NCBI RefSeq assembly: GCF_000506985.1
Contig: NZ_KI650979.1
Span: 2,232,710 to 2,296,709, forward strand
Source of the DNA: Advenella kashmirensis W13003
GTDB lineage: Bacteria > Pseudomonadota > Gammaproteobacteria > Burkholderiales > Burkholderiaceae_B
Direction of reading: 5' to 3'
DNA length: 64,000 bases
Part shown: positions 8,978-18,005 of the stretch, in pieces
Position numbering within the stretch: position 1 is the stretch's first letter
Layout: each line of letters opens with the position of its first letter
Program-made: the position numbers and the translations under genes
Notes under the pieces: model-generated
Told to the model about the DNA's origin: nothing
Databases searched by the model: none
Seen by the model: only the letters and a program-made list of their open reading frames with translations

Positions 8978-9097
8978 CTTGCAGTCCTGATCTCCGCATG
9001 CCAGGCACAATATCCGGAACACCTCCGGTGCGAACGTGTCGGATGATAGTGCGTGGGGGCGTATTCATCGGCTGAACATGCATCCGACCAGAACTCA

Positions 9098-9736
9098 TCA
9101 GATCGGCAGCAGCTGTGCCCGAATATCGTCCGGTGTACGGAAAAGATAGTCGGGTTCCTTGACGGATAAGGCATCCGGGTGGTTGTAACCCCAGGCGACG
9201 CTGGCCGCATGGCAGCCCGATTCACGGGCCGCTTCGATATCACGGATTTCATCGCCGATCAGCAGACAGGCGTCAGGCGTGCAGCCTGTCTGGCGATACA
9301 GGGTTTTGAGCCGGGACGCCTTGCCGAACAGATCGCTGCCACACCGATATTGGTCAATCATAACGGCAGCCTGGCCCAGCGTGCGCCGCACATTGCTTTC
9401 GCTGTTGGAGCTGAGCACGGCAATCTGATAGCCCGCTTCTTTCAGGGCGGCCAGAACCTGTTCCATGCCGTCGAACAGCGGCACGTCGGGCGTGGCGTCC
9501 TGCATGCGCTGGCGAAATTCCATCAAAATGGCCGGCGCTTTCCAGAACGGGATATCCAGCGTACTCAGGATCTGCCGTACATCGCGATGCCGCAACAGAT
9601 CCTTTTCGTCTTCGGCCGGATTGCGAAAGCCATATTTTTTGGCGACGCTGGCCAGCACGGTATCAAACCAGGGCAGGGTATTGGCCAGCGTGCCGTCAAA
9701 ATCAAAAGCCAGCCATTGGTAGGGCAATCGGGTCAT
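9098..9736 (-). CDS. HAD-superfamily hydrolase (phosphoglycolate phosphatase-like)
   Basis: 212 residues from ATG 9736. An upstream in-frame start would add 18 residues with no resemblance to the family and would overlap rimO. HAD motif I is FDFDGTL (nucleophile Asp), motif II VLSSNS, motif III a lysine near GKASRLKTL, and motif IV IGDEIRDIEAA. A helical cap domain lies between motifs I and II. It resembles Gph/PgmB-like subfamily I phosphatases; the phosphorylated substrate is not determinable. The start is 7 nt downstream of the rimO stop, so it is probably co-transcribed with rimO, both leftward. Confidence 0.85.
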   Translation of the reverse strand: MTRLPYQWLAFDFDGTLANTLPWFDTVLASVAKKYGFRNPAEDEKDLLRHRDVRQILSTLDIPFWKAPAILMEFRQRMQDATPDVPLFDGMEQVLAALKEAGYQIAVLSSNSESNVRRTLGQAAVMIDQYRCGSDLFGKASRLKTLYRQTGCTPDACLLIGDEIRDIEAARESGCHAASVAWGYNHPDALSVKEPDYLFRTPDDIRAQLLPI

Positions 9737-9743
9737 CGGAATA

Positions 9744-11078
9744 TTACACTTGTGAAGCAGGCAGATGATCGGCCCACAGGTCGTATTCATTGCTGTCGGT
9801 CACAACGCAGCGTACGATCTGGCCCGGTTTCAGTTTTTCCTGGCTGCTGATAAAAACACAGCCGTCAATTTCCGGTGCATCGGCGTGCGAGCGGCCCACC
9901 GCGTCGCCGTCTTCATCGATTTCGTCGATCAGCACATCAATTTCCCTGCCCACTTTAAGCGCGAGCCTTTGGGTTGAAATCGCCTGCTGATGGGCCATAA
10001 AGCGCTCCCAACGCTCCTGTTTGACGTCGTCTGGCACATGTTCGCCCAGCGCGTTGGCAGGGGCGCCCTCTACCGGAGAGTACTGAAAACAGCCTACGCG
10101 GTCCAGCTGGGCCTCGGTCATCCAGTCCAGCAGATACTGGAAATCTTCTTCGGTCTCGCCGGGAAAGCCCACGATGAACGTTGATCGGATAGTCAGGTCC
10201 GGACAGGTTTCGCGCCATTTATGGATGCGCGCCAGCGTACGATCTTCAAAGGCAGGGCGCTTCATGGCCTTGAGCACTTTGGGGCTGGCATGCTGAAACG
10301 GAATATCCAGGTAAGGCAGGATCTTGCCTTCGGCCATCAGCGGGATGACTTCATCGACGCTGGGGTACGGATAGACATAGTGCAGGCGCACCCAGATACC
10401 CAGATCGGACAAGGCCTGGCACAGTTCGGTCATGCGCGTGCGCACGGGGCGACCATTCCAGAAGCCGCTGCGGTACTTGATATCTACACCGTAGGCACTG
10501 GTATCCTGGGAGATCACCAGCAGTTCCCTGACGCCGGCATTGGCCAGGCGTTGCGCTTCGTCCAGCACGTCGCCCACAGGACGGCTGACCAGGTCCCCTC
10601 GCATGGAGGGGATGATACAGAAGCTGCAGCGATGGTTGCAGCCTTCGGATATTTTCAGATAGGCGTAATGGCGGGGCGTCAGTTTGATGCCCTGCGGCGG
10701 TACCAGGTCTACATAGGGATTATGGTCGCGAGAGGGCGGTACGACGCCATGCACTGCCCGCACCACTTCTTCGTATTGCTGGGGACCCGTCACAGAGAGC
10801 ACGCGTGGATGAACTTCGCGAATGACTTTTTCTTCTACGCCCATACAGCCGGTGACAATGACTTTGCCGTTGGCGGAAATGGCTTCGCCAATCGCGTCCA
10901 GCGATTCGGCCTTGGCGCTGTCAATAAAGCCACATGTGTTGACCACGACGACATCAGCTCCTTCGTAAGAGGGAGAAATGTCGTACCCTTCGGTACGCAA
11001 TTGGGTCAGGATGCGTTCAGAGTCAACGAGTGCCTTCGGGCAGCCCAGACTGACAAAGCCAACGCGGGGAGCGGACAT
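9744..11078 (-). CDS. rimO: Ribosomal protein S12 methylthiotransferase RimO
   Basis: Radical-SAM enzyme that adds a methylthio group to an aspartate of ribosomal protein S12. 444 residues from ATG 11078; the reading frame continues upstream, but [19 protein letters not shown] is the family N-terminus and AAAGG precedes it. Domains: UPF0004 with three cysteines for the second cluster (SLGCPK, VNTCGF, VTGCMG), radical-SAM core with GCNHRCSFC (CxxxCxxC cluster), and a C-terminal TRAM domain (about 375-440). SALVDSE-type RimO signature (KALVDSERI) separates it from MiaB. It is probably the first gene of a two-gene unit with the HAD phosphatase. Confidence 0.96.
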   Translation of the reverse strand: MSAPRVGFVSLGCPKALVDSERILTQLRTEGYDISPSYEGADVVVVNTCGFIDSAKAESLDAIGEAISANGKVIVTGCMGVEEKVIREVHPRVLSVTGPQQYEEVVRAVHGVVPPSRDHNPYVDLVPPQGIKLTPRHYAYLKISEGCNHRCSFCIIPSMRGDLVSRPVGDVLDEAQRLANAGVRELLVISQDTSAYGVDIKYRSGFWNGRPVRTRMTELCQALSDLGIWVRLHYVYPYPSVDEVIPLMAEGKILPYLDIPFQHASPKVLKAMKRPAFEDRTLARIHKWRETCPDLTIRSTFIVGFPGETEEDFQYLLDWMTEAQLDRVGCFQYSPVEGAPANALGEHVPDDVKQERWERFMAHQQAISTQRLALKVGREIDVLIDEIDEDGDAVGRSHADAPEIDGCVFISSQEKLKPGQIVRCVVTDSNEYDLWADHLPASQV

Positions 11079-11450
11079 AGAAAAACCTTTAATGTTGTGA
11101 CAGAGAATAAATACGAAAACGAGGCGATACAATGTGCCGAAGACGGTACGAGCGGATAAAATGGCCTGAAGAAATAAGGCCGCTTAAAGCACACGGTCAC
11201 GCCGTTGTATATGCGATGCCTTCATTTGCACAGCCTGACCACAGGCGCCGACTGCGACCGTGCCGCTTTTTGTGCATCGGCTGCGTTGCTGCATTGTCGG
11301 GCTCGCGCCGGGGCAAATCTTTTGTTCGAGGTTCGGTCGCCTGCTTCCGGTTGTTCGCTATCATAATGAATAATCGGGAGATTTTACCATTTTCGTTGAT
11401 TTAACGGTGTATATGCACATTCTATTATTTATCCTCCCGGGGGATGGCCA
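11079..11450. other. Gene-free stretch between divergent rimO and rsmB
   Basis: 372 bases that should hold two divergent promoters. The half next to rsmB is AT-rich, with CATAAT at 11362-11367 as a possible -10 without a convincing -35. A short stem GGCCT/AGGCC lies around 11164-11183. A 90-codon reading frame across it resembles nothing and has no ribosome site. Nothing else was recognised. Confidence 0.5.
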
Positions 11451-12821
11451 GTGAGCGATTCCCGCGCGGTTCCCGCCCCATCGTCAGCCGAGCGTGCTGC
11501 GCCCCCCTTGAATGTCCTTTTGCTGGCAACAGCACATGCCGTGCAGGCTGTGGCAGAGGGGTACTCTCTGACCGAGGTGCTCAATGCCGAACCGCTGCCA
11601 AGACGGGCGGCGGTGCAGTCTCTGTCGTTCTATGTGATGCGACGCCTGGCCCGCGGCCGGGCGCTGGCCGATCTGCTGCTTGAGCGTGGCGCCCCCAATC
11701 CCCTGATGGGCAGCCTGTTGCTCACCGTGTTGTGCCTGCTGTCGGTGGAGCCAGCCGAATCGGCTGATGGCCAGCGCCCGCCGCGTTATGAAGCACATAC
11801 ACTGGTCAGTCAGGCCGTGACGGCGGCGGGGCAGGATAAACAAACCGCAGCGTTCAAGGGACTGATTAATGCCTGCCTGCGGCGTTACCTGCGCGAGCGC
11901 GAGGCGTTGATGGCCCAGGCCTATCTGCGCAGCGACGTGCGCTGGGGATTTCCGAAGTGGTGGATTCGCCGGATACGCGAAGCCTACCCCTCGCAGTGGG
12001 AGTCGATACTGGCGAGTGCTGCCGCGCCCGGGCCGCTCACGCTCAGGATCAATACACGCAAGACTGACAGGGATACGGTCATGCAGGCGCTTCAGGCGCA
12101 GCACATCGGCGCCACCCCTATTGGTCAGCACGGTATTGTGCTCGACCAGGCCCAGCCTGTCGGGAAAATCCCGGGCTTTGAGCAAGGATGGTGGCTGGTG
12201 CAGGATGCCGGTGCGCAATGCGCTGCCGATCTGCTGCCGCTGACCGATGGCATGAGGGTGCTGGATGCCTGTGCCGCACCAGGTGGTAAAACGGCCGGGC
12301 TGCTGATGCAGGCAAAAGTACATCTGACGGCGCTGGATATTGATGAGGTCCGATTGTCTCGCGTGACCGAAAACCTGCTGCGCCTGGGTCTTGATCATGA
12401 TGGCGTGATTCTGAAAACGGGTAATGCCGCCAGGTTGCCCTCGTGGTGGGATGGTCAGCCTTTTGATGCCATCCTGGCCGATGTTCCGTGCACGGCCTCG
12501 GGTATCGTGCGCCGTCATCCTGACATTAAATGGTTGCGGGAAGAACAGGATATTGCCGATACCGCCGCCTTGCAGCGCCGCATTGTGGCAGCGCTTTGGG
12601 AAACGCTTAAGCCGGGTGGTCTGTTCCTGTATGTGACGTGTTCCGTTTTTCCGCAAGAAGGCATCGAGCAGGAAGCGTGGATGCGCACAACTCTGCCGGG
12701 GGCGGTGTCGTTGCCGGCACCGGGGCAACTGTTGCCGGGGCAGGGCAGTGAGCACGATGGTTTTTTCTATGCGCTATTGCGTAAACAGGATGAGAAACAG
12801 ACCCCGGATACGTCTGCCTGA
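11451..12821 (+). CDS. rsmB: 16S rRNA (cytosine-967-C5)-methyltransferase RsmB
   Basis: SAM-dependent methyltransferase (Sun/Fmu) acting on C967 of 16S rRNA. 456 residues; starts with GTG at 11451, chosen because GGGGGA ends seven bases upstream and no other start fits. An N-terminal NusB-like helical domain (about 15-165) is followed by a Rossmann methyltransferase domain with VLDACAAPGGKT (SAM binding), DVPCTASGIVRRHPD (first conserved cysteine) and VTCSVFPQEG (catalytic cysteine). It opens the rightward run rsmB, DUF4390 gene, ntrY, ntrX, trkA, trkH, an order known from Bordetella and relatives. Confidence 0.96.
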   Translation: MSDSRAVPAPSSAERAAPPLNVLLLATAHAVQAVAEGYSLTEVLNAEPLPRRAAVQSLSFYVMRRLARGRALADLLLERGAPNPLMGSLLLTVLCLLSVEPAESADGQRPPRYEAHTLVSQAVTAAGQDKQTAAFKGLINACLRRYLREREALMAQAYLRSDVRWGFPKWWIRRIREAYPSQWESILASAAAPGPLTLRINTRKTDRDTVMQALQAQHIGATPIGQHGIVLDQAQPVGKIPGFEQGWWLVQDAGAQCAADLLPLTDGMRVLDACAAPGGKTAGLLMQAKVHLTALDIDEVRLSRVTENLLRLGLDHDGVILKTGNAARLPSWWDGQPFDAILADVPCTASGIVRRHPDIKWLREEQDIADTAALQRRIVAALWETLKPGGLFLYVTCSVFPQEGIEQEAWMRTTLPGAVSLPAPGQLLPGQGSEHDGFFYALLRKQDEKQTPDTSA

Positions 12822-12895
12822 TGAGCTTGCCATTGGCTTAGGGTATCATAGGGGCACCTGCTCGCGATCATGCCAATTTCACTTACGTTTCCCGG

Positions 12896-13540
12896 ATGAA
12901 AACCCAGCCCGTTTCCCCGCCGCTTGCATTTCTGTTCAGGCTTGCACTGATCGTGCTGCTGGGGCTGATCGCCCTGGGCGCCACCGGCTCAAGGGCACAG
13001 ACCGAGGAGGCCGATCCGGTTCCGTCTGATGTGGCGCCGCAAGCGGTGATCAATCACGTTGAAATCGAACAGCAGGGCGACAGTTATGTCCTGAACGCCG
13101 ACGTTGATCTGCCGCTGTCACATGAACTGCGGGTGGCTGCGCAGCATGGCGTGCCGCTTTACTTTACCGTTGAATTCAGACTGGTGCAGCCGCGCTGGTG
13201 GTGGTTTGACGAACCCGTGTATGACCAGGAGCAGACCTGGCGCGTGGCCTATAACGCGCTGGTGCGCCAGTGGCGCGTGACCTCGGGTGATTATTCCGTG
13301 CCGGAAATGTCGCTGGCCGACGCCTTGCAGAATATTACCCGCATCAGTAACTGGTCCGTCGGCCCCTTTACCGGCGTGGATCCGAATAAACACTATGAAG
13401 CGCAGTTTCGCATGAAACTGGACACCTCTCTTTTACCGCGCCCCTTTCGAATGGATGCCCTGGGCGGTCGTGCCTGGGCCTTATCGACACCATGGAAAAA
13501 TTTCGCATTTCAACTCTCGGCAGCCGAGCCCAAACCCTGA
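12896..13540 (+). CDS. DUF4390 domain secreted protein
   Basis: 214 residues. A signal peptide is visible: a hydrophobic stretch at about 10-28 (FLFRLALIVLLGLIALGA), then a likely cleavage after SRA. The mature part is beta-rich and contains the Trp-rich segment QPRWWWFDE and TWRVAYNALVRQWRV, typical of the DUF4390 family found upstream of ntrY in Betaproteobacteria. The last 49 bases overlap the ntrY start in another frame, so the two are translationally coupled. A periplasmic role linked to sensing by NtrY is an inference from this constant neighbourhood. Its molecular function is unknown. Confidence 0.85.
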   Translation: MKTQPVSPPLAFLFRLALIVLLGLIALGATGSRAQTEEADPVPSDVAPQAVINHVEIEQQGDSYVLNADVDLPLSHELRVAAQHGVPLYFTVEFRLVQPRWWWFDEPVYDQEQTWRVAYNALVRQWRVTSGDYSVPEMSLADALQNITRISNWSVGPFTGVDPNKHYEAQFRMKLDTSLLPRPFRMDALGGRAWALSTPWKNFAFQLSAAEPKP

Positions 13541-15819
13541 TCCGCTGGGTGGTTCGGCTGGTGTTCGCCGCGGCCGTTCTGGCCGCGCTGGTGCTGATGG
13601 GGCTGCTGGTGCGCTCCACCGGCAATTCGTCACGCATGGCGCAGCAGTTCGATTTACTGCTGCTGCTCAACGGTGTGCTGGCCCTCGCGCTGTTCCTCTG
13701 GGTCTCGATGCTGACCATCCGCCTGATCCGGCAATTGCGCTCCCGGCAATTCGGTGCGCGCCTGACCTCGCGCTTTGCGCTGGCCTTCGCCGTCATGGCC
13801 ATTATTCCGGGGGTGGTGATCTATCTGCTGTCGGTTCAGTTCATGTCGCGCTCGGTCGAATCATGGTTCAACGTGCGGGTGGACAGCGCGCTGCAGTCGG
13901 GCCTGACGCTGGGCCAGGCCTCGCTGGACAGCCAGGTGGCTGATCTGCTCTCACGCGCCAAGCTCATGGCCGACGATTTGTCTGTGATTCCGGATCAGGA
14001 GCTCTCGCTTGCCCTGACCCGCCTGCGTGAAAACACCACGGTAGGCGATGCGCTGGTCTTTACCGTGTCAGGCAGCCGGGCGGTGGCGTTTTCCAGCTCG
14101 ACCTTTGGCAGCCTGTTGCCGCAAATGCCGCCGGCCTCGGTGCTCAATCAGTTGCGACTGTCCCGCTCCTACGCCAGGACCGAAGCCGTAGAGGGATCGG
14201 ATTTCGAGAACCCCCAATTGCGCATCCGGGTGATCGTGCCTGTGTTTTCCAGCTCCATCAAACTGGATGCGCCGCTCGGTACTTCGCCCGAACCGTATCT
14301 GCTGCAATTGACCCGTCTGGTGCCGGAAAATATCGGCAGCAATCTGAACGAAGTGCAGAAGGGATTTCGTGACTACCAGGAACTGGCGCTGTCGCGCCAG
14401 GGCATTCAAAAACTCTATGGCATCACGCTGACGCTGGCGCTGCTGGTGACGCTGTTTGCATCCATTGCCGTGGCCCTGGCCATTGCACGACGCCTGGTCA
14501 AACCGCTGTTGAGCCTGGCTTCGGGTACGCAGGCTGTCGCGGTGGGCGACTATCGCCCGTTGCCCGAGCCGTCGTCCATGGATGAGGTGGGGTTGCTGAC
14601 CCGCTCGTTCAACGCCATGACGCGACAACTGGACGAAGCGCGCCGGCAGGTGGAAAGCAATCGTATTCAGCTGGAGCGCTCCAATGCTTATCTTGAAAGC
14701 GTGATGGCCGGCTTGTCCTCCGGGGTGATTGTGTTCGACGAACGCTTCAATGTGACGACGGTCAACAAGGGTGCCCAGTCCATTCTGGGGGTGGATCTGC
14801 GTTCCGTACCGGGACGGCCGCTGGAGGTTGTCGATGCATTGATTGAATTTACCCGCCAGATCCGCAAGGCCTTTTCGGATCACGCCGCCGTCGGATCGGA
14901 ACGCCATTACTGGCAGGAACAGATCACTCTGTCGACCAGCAGCGAAAGCGCAGAGACCGATGATGTGACACTGCTCATGCGCGGCACCCGCTTGCGGATT
15001 GATGGCAGGCCTACCGGTTATGTGGTGGTGTTCGACGATATTTCCGAAGTGATTTCGGCGAACCGGGCGCGCGCCTGGGGCGAAGTGGCCCGGCGGCTGG
15101 CACACGAAATAAAAAATCCGCTCACACCCATTCAGCTGTCGGCTGAACGGCTGGCCATGAAGCTCGAAGGTCAGCTGGATGAGCGTAATGCCGGTATTCT
15201 GACCCGCCTGACCAACACGATCATCAACCAGGTGTCGTCGCTGAAAAAAATGGTGGATGATTTCCGTGAGTATGCAAGAACGCCGCCGGCGCAAATGCAG
15301 CACGTGGACATCAACGCGCTGATTTCCGACCTGGCGACGCTGTACGGCTGGGATCCCGAGGGCAATACCCATCAGGATGAGCCTCTGTATCGCCATATCC
15401 GGCTTGATCTGACTCCGGGTCTGCCCCTGGCCGAAGCCGATCCGACACAATTGCGGCAGGTGCTGAACAATCTGATGTCCAATTCGCGTGATGCGATGGC
15501 GGACATGATATTGGAGGGCGATGAGCCCGGCATTACGATCCGGACGACGCTTACGCGTCCTGAAAAGGATCAAAGTACAGATGGACAGGCAATTCGTATT
15601 ACACTTGAGGACAGGGGTTGCGGATTTTCTGCCAAAGTATTGCAAACGGCATTTGAACCTTACGTCACGACAAAGGCGCATGGGACAGGGCTGGGTTTGC
15701 CGATTGTGCGTAAAATCATTGAAGAGCATGGGGGCCGGATTGATATTGCCAATCGCAAGGACGGCGGGGCGCGTGTATCAATATTACTCACGCGACTGAC
15801 TCCGAAAACAGGCAATTAA
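13492..15819 (+). CDS. ntrY: NtrY-type membrane sensor histidine kinase
   Basis: 775-residue sensor kinase. Three membrane helices lie in the first 115 residues and a fourth at about 305-330; the stretch between (about 115-300) is the periplasmic sensing part. Then follow a HAMP linker (about 330-385), a PAS domain (about 395-515), a HisKA domain with RRLAHEIKNPLTP (His about 538, the phosphorylation site) and a HATPase_c domain with NLMSNSRDAM (N-box) and GTGLGLPIVRKI (G-box). NtrY kinases signal to NtrX in control of nitrogen, redox or envelope genes. The start overlaps the DUF4390 gene by 49 bases; ntrX follows 78 nt downstream. Confidence 0.93.
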   Translation: MEKFRISTLGSRAQTLIRWVVRLVFAAAVLAALVLMGLLVRSTGNSSRMAQQFDLLLLLNGVLALALFLWVSMLTIRLIRQLRSRQFGARLTSRFALAFAVMAIIPGVVIYLLSVQFMSRSVESWFNVRVDSALQSGLTLGQASLDSQVADLLSRAKLMADDLSVIPDQELSLALTRLRENTTVGDALVFTVSGSRAVAFSSSTFGSLLPQMPPASVLNQLRLSRSYARTEAVEGSDFENPQLRIRVIVPVFSSSIKLDAPLGTSPEPYLLQLTRLVPENIGSNLNEVQKGFRDYQELALSRQGIQKLYGITLTLALLVTLFASIAVALAIARRLVKPLLSLASGTQAVAVGDYRPLPEPSSMDEVGLLTRSFNAMTRQLDEARRQVESNRIQLERSNAYLESVMAGLSSGVIVFDERFNVTTVNKGAQSILGVDLRSVPGRPLEVVDALIEFTRQIRKAFSDHAAVGSERHYWQEQITLSTSSESAETDDVTLLMRGTRLRIDGRPTGYVVVFDDISEVISANRARAWGEVARRLAHEIKNPLTPIQLSAERLAMKLEGQLDERNAGILTRLTNTIINQVSSLKKMVDDFREYARTPPAQMQHVDINALISDLATLYGWDPEGNTHQDEPLYRHIRLDLTPGLPLAEADPTQLRQVLNNLMSNSRDAMADMILEGDEPGITIRTTLTRPEKDQSTDGQAIRITLEDRGCGFSAKVLQTAFEPYVTTKAHGTGLGLPIVRKIIEEHGGRIDIANRKDGGARVSILLTRLTPKTGN

Positions 15820-15897
15820 GACAATCCCGTGGTTATAATTGAACCCGGAACTTTGAACAGTACCAAAATACAGTCAGAAAGTAATAGGTGACAAGAT

Positions 15898-16623
15898 ATG
15901 GCCAGAATTCTGGTGGTTGACGATGAAATAGGTATACGTGAACTTCTGTCGGAAATTTTATACGACGAAGGCCATACCGTAGAGCTTGCAGAAAATGCTT
16001 CGCAGGCACGCGCTGCTCGTCTGCGCTACCGGCCCGACCTGGTTCTTCTTGATATCTGGATGCCCGATACCGATGGCGTCAGCCTGCTCAAGGAATGGGG
16101 TTCCCAGGGATTGCTGGATATGCCGGTCATCATGATGAGCGGCCATGCAACGGTCGACACTGCCGTTGAGGCCACGCGCATCGGCGCCATGGATTTTCTT
16201 GAAAAGCCCATCACACTGCAAAAATTGCTCAAGACCGTACAAACCGGCTTGATGCGACCGCACGCCAAGCAGGTGCTGGCTTCGGCCCAGGCAACGGCTA
16301 CCAATGGCGCCGCGCGTGCGCCAGCCGCCGCAACACCTGCCCGTCCCGGTGCGCCTGCACCCGCTGCGACTGCGGTGGCTGCCGCGCCCATCCCGGCCGT
16401 GCAGGAAGCGCAGAATCAGGGTTCGCATCTGGGCAGCATCTCGCTGGATCAACCCTTGCGTGATGCGCGAGACGAATTTGAGCGGGTGTATTTCGAATAT
16501 CATCTGGGCCGCGAAAATCACAGCATGACCCGGGTGTCTGAAAAAACCGGTCTGGAGCGCACGCACCTGTATCGCAAGCTGCGCCAACTGGGTATTGATT
16601 CCTCACGCAAACGCAATTCATGA
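15898..16623 (+). CDS. ntrX: NtrX-like response regulator lacking the AAA+ domain
   Basis: 241 residues. The receiver domain (about 1-120) is complete: acidic pocket DD at 8-9, phosphoacceptor Asp at 52 in LLDIWMP, Thr/Ser region MSGHA, and Lys about 103 in LEKPI. An Ala/Pro-rich linker (about 125-180) follows, then a C-terminal Fis-type helix-turn-helix (about 195-238; VSEKTGLERTHLYRKLRQLGI region). NtrX of Alphaproteobacteria has about 450 residues, with a sigma-54-interacting AAA+ ATPase in the middle; none is present here, so this protein cannot open sigma-54 promoters and must act as an ordinary activator or repressor. Its stop overlaps the trkA start in ATGA, linking it to potassium uptake. 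Confidence 0.93.
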   Translation: MARILVVDDEIGIRELLSEILYDEGHTVELAENASQARAARLRYRPDLVLLDIWMPDTDGVSLLKEWGSQGLLDMPVIMMSGHATVDTAVEATRIGAMDFLEKPITLQKLLKTVQTGLMRPHAKQVLASAQATATNGAARAPAAATPARPGAPAPAATAVAAAPIPAVQEAQNQGSHLGSISLDQPLRDARDEFERVYFEYHLGRENHSMTRVSEKTGLERTHLYRKLRQLGIDSSRKRNS

Positions 16624-17996
16624 AAATCCTGATCCTTGGCGCGGGACGTGTTGGCGCGAGCGTTGCCGAGAATCTGGTTTCTGAAAAAAACGATATCACC
16701 ATTGTCGATACCGACGGCGAACGACTGCGCTATTTGCAGGAGCGCTTCGATCTGCGCGGTGTACAGGGTGACGCCTCCATGCCCGACATACTGCGATCCG
16801 CAGGCGCCGACGACACCGATCTGCTGGTGGCCTGTGCGGCGACCGACCCGGTCAACCTGGTCGCTTGCCGGATCGCCAAGGATGTTTTCAACATTCCGCG
16901 CCGTATTACCCGTGTGCGCAGCCATGCCTATTCCAGCAATGTCGAATTGATCAAGGAAAGCTTTGGCGTGGACTCAGTGATCAGCCCGGAAGACAGCGTC
17001 ACTACGTACCTGCACAGTTTGATCGAGTTTCCCGAAGCCCTGCAGGTCGTCGAGTTCGGGCAAGGGCGCTTGAGTATACTGATTATTCGCATCGGCCGGG
17101 TCAGCCCGCTGATCAATCTGCGCGTCAATCAGACCGGCCAGAATTTACCCAATCTGAATGCACGCGTGCTTGAAATCTTTCGCCACGGTGCGGCGATTGC
17201 ACTGGATCACCAGTCGGCCATTCAACAGGGCGACGAACTGGTCGTGGCGGTCGATACGCAGGACGGCAAGGACGCTGTTGCCAAACTTCAGTACACCTCG
17301 CGCAAAGTGCGTACGGTCATGATTGCCGGTGGCGGCAATATCGGCTACCGGCTTGCCCGCAAGTTGTCCGAAGGCAGCTATAACGTGCGGATCCTGGAAA
17401 CCAGCCGGGAGCGTTGCGAGAAGCTGGCCTCTCTGCTGCCCAGCAAGGTGCTGGTGTTGCAGGGCGACGCCACAGACGAATCCCTGCTGGACAATGAAAA
17501 CATCGAAGAGATGGACACCTTTCTGGCCGTGACCAATGATGACGAAGACAATATCATGTCATCGTTGCTGGCCAAGCGACTGGGCGCGCGTAAGGTGATC
17601 GCTCTGATTAATCGCAAGGCTTATGGCGACCTGATGGAAGGCAGCCTGATCGATATTGCTGTTTCGCCTTCGCAGGCCACGATCGGCGCGTTGCTGCGCG
17701 ACGTGCGCCAGGGAGCCGTCGTGGCAGGGCACCGGCTACGGGGTGGTAATGCCGAGGCGATCGAGTTTGAAGTCAACGGCGATCGGAAAAGTTCGCAAGT
17801 CGTCGGCAAATCGATCCAGGATCTGAAATTGCCCAAAACCGCGATCGTGGCCGCTATTCTGCGCGAAGACGAAGTGATCCTGCCCGAACCAGGCACCACA
17901 ATTCAGATGGGGGATCACGTTGTCGTGTTTGCCGGCAACCGTCACGACATGCGACGGGTTGAGAAGCTCTTCCAGGTCTCCTTGTTTTTTTTCTAG
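16620..17996 (+). CDS. trkA: Trk potassium uptake NAD-binding protein TrkA
   Basis: Cytoplasmic regulatory subunit of the Trk K+ channel complex; binds NAD(H)/ATP and gates TrkH. 458 residues, the E. coli length. Two tandem RCK units: GAGRVGASVAENL at the N-terminus (Rossmann 1) with its TrkA-C domain, and IAGGGNIGYRLARKL at about 236 (Rossmann 2) with the second TrkA-C at about 370-455. ATG overlaps the ntrX stop (ATGA). trkH follows 9 nt downstream, so ntrX-trkA-trkH are very likely one transcript. The run FFF at the C-terminus comes from a T-rich stretch before the stop; nothing indicates a frameshift. Confidence 0.96.
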   Translation: MKILILGAGRVGASVAENLVSEKNDITIVDTDGERLRYLQERFDLRGVQGDASMPDILRSAGADDTDLLVACAATDPVNLVACRIAKDVFNIPRRITRVRSHAYSSNVELIKESFGVDSVISPEDSVTTYLHSLIEFPEALQVVEFGQGRLSILIIRIGRVSPLINLRVNQTGQNLPNLNARVLEIFRHGAAIALDHQSAIQQGDELVVAVDTQDGKDAVAKLQYTSRKVRTVMIAGGGNIGYRLARKLSEGSYNVRILETSRERCEKLASLLPSKVLVLQGDATDESLLDNENIEEMDTFLAVTNDDEDNIMSSLLAKRLGARKVIALINRKAYGDLMEGSLIDIAVSPSQATIGALLRDVRQGAVVAGHRLRGGNAEAIEFEVNGDRKSSQVVGKSIQDLKLPKTAIVAAILREDEVILPEPGTTIQMGDHVVVFAGNRHDMRRVEKLFQVSLFFF

Positions 17997-18005
17997 GCTG
18001 CCTAC

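Noticed and set aside
9038-9088. Inverted repeat GTCGGATG/CATCCGAC between fmt and the HAD gene as a terminator
   Set aside because: The arms are 35 bases apart with no T-run, so a functional hairpin is doubtful.
11132-11404. 90-codon reading frame in the rimO-rsmB gap
   Set aside because: No ribosome site and no recognisable sequence, with an Arg/Cys-rich composition typical of chance frames.
14068-15729. Very long minus-strand frame opposite ntrY
   Set aside because: The plus strand has complete kinase domains; the antisense product is rich in His, Arg and Gln as expected from a shadow frame. The same applies opposite ctpA (30791-32380) and rsmB (11484-12755).
17970-17996. Frameshift at the end of trkA
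   Set aside because: The T-run giving FFF ends in a normal stop at the normal family length, and trkH starts correctly after it.
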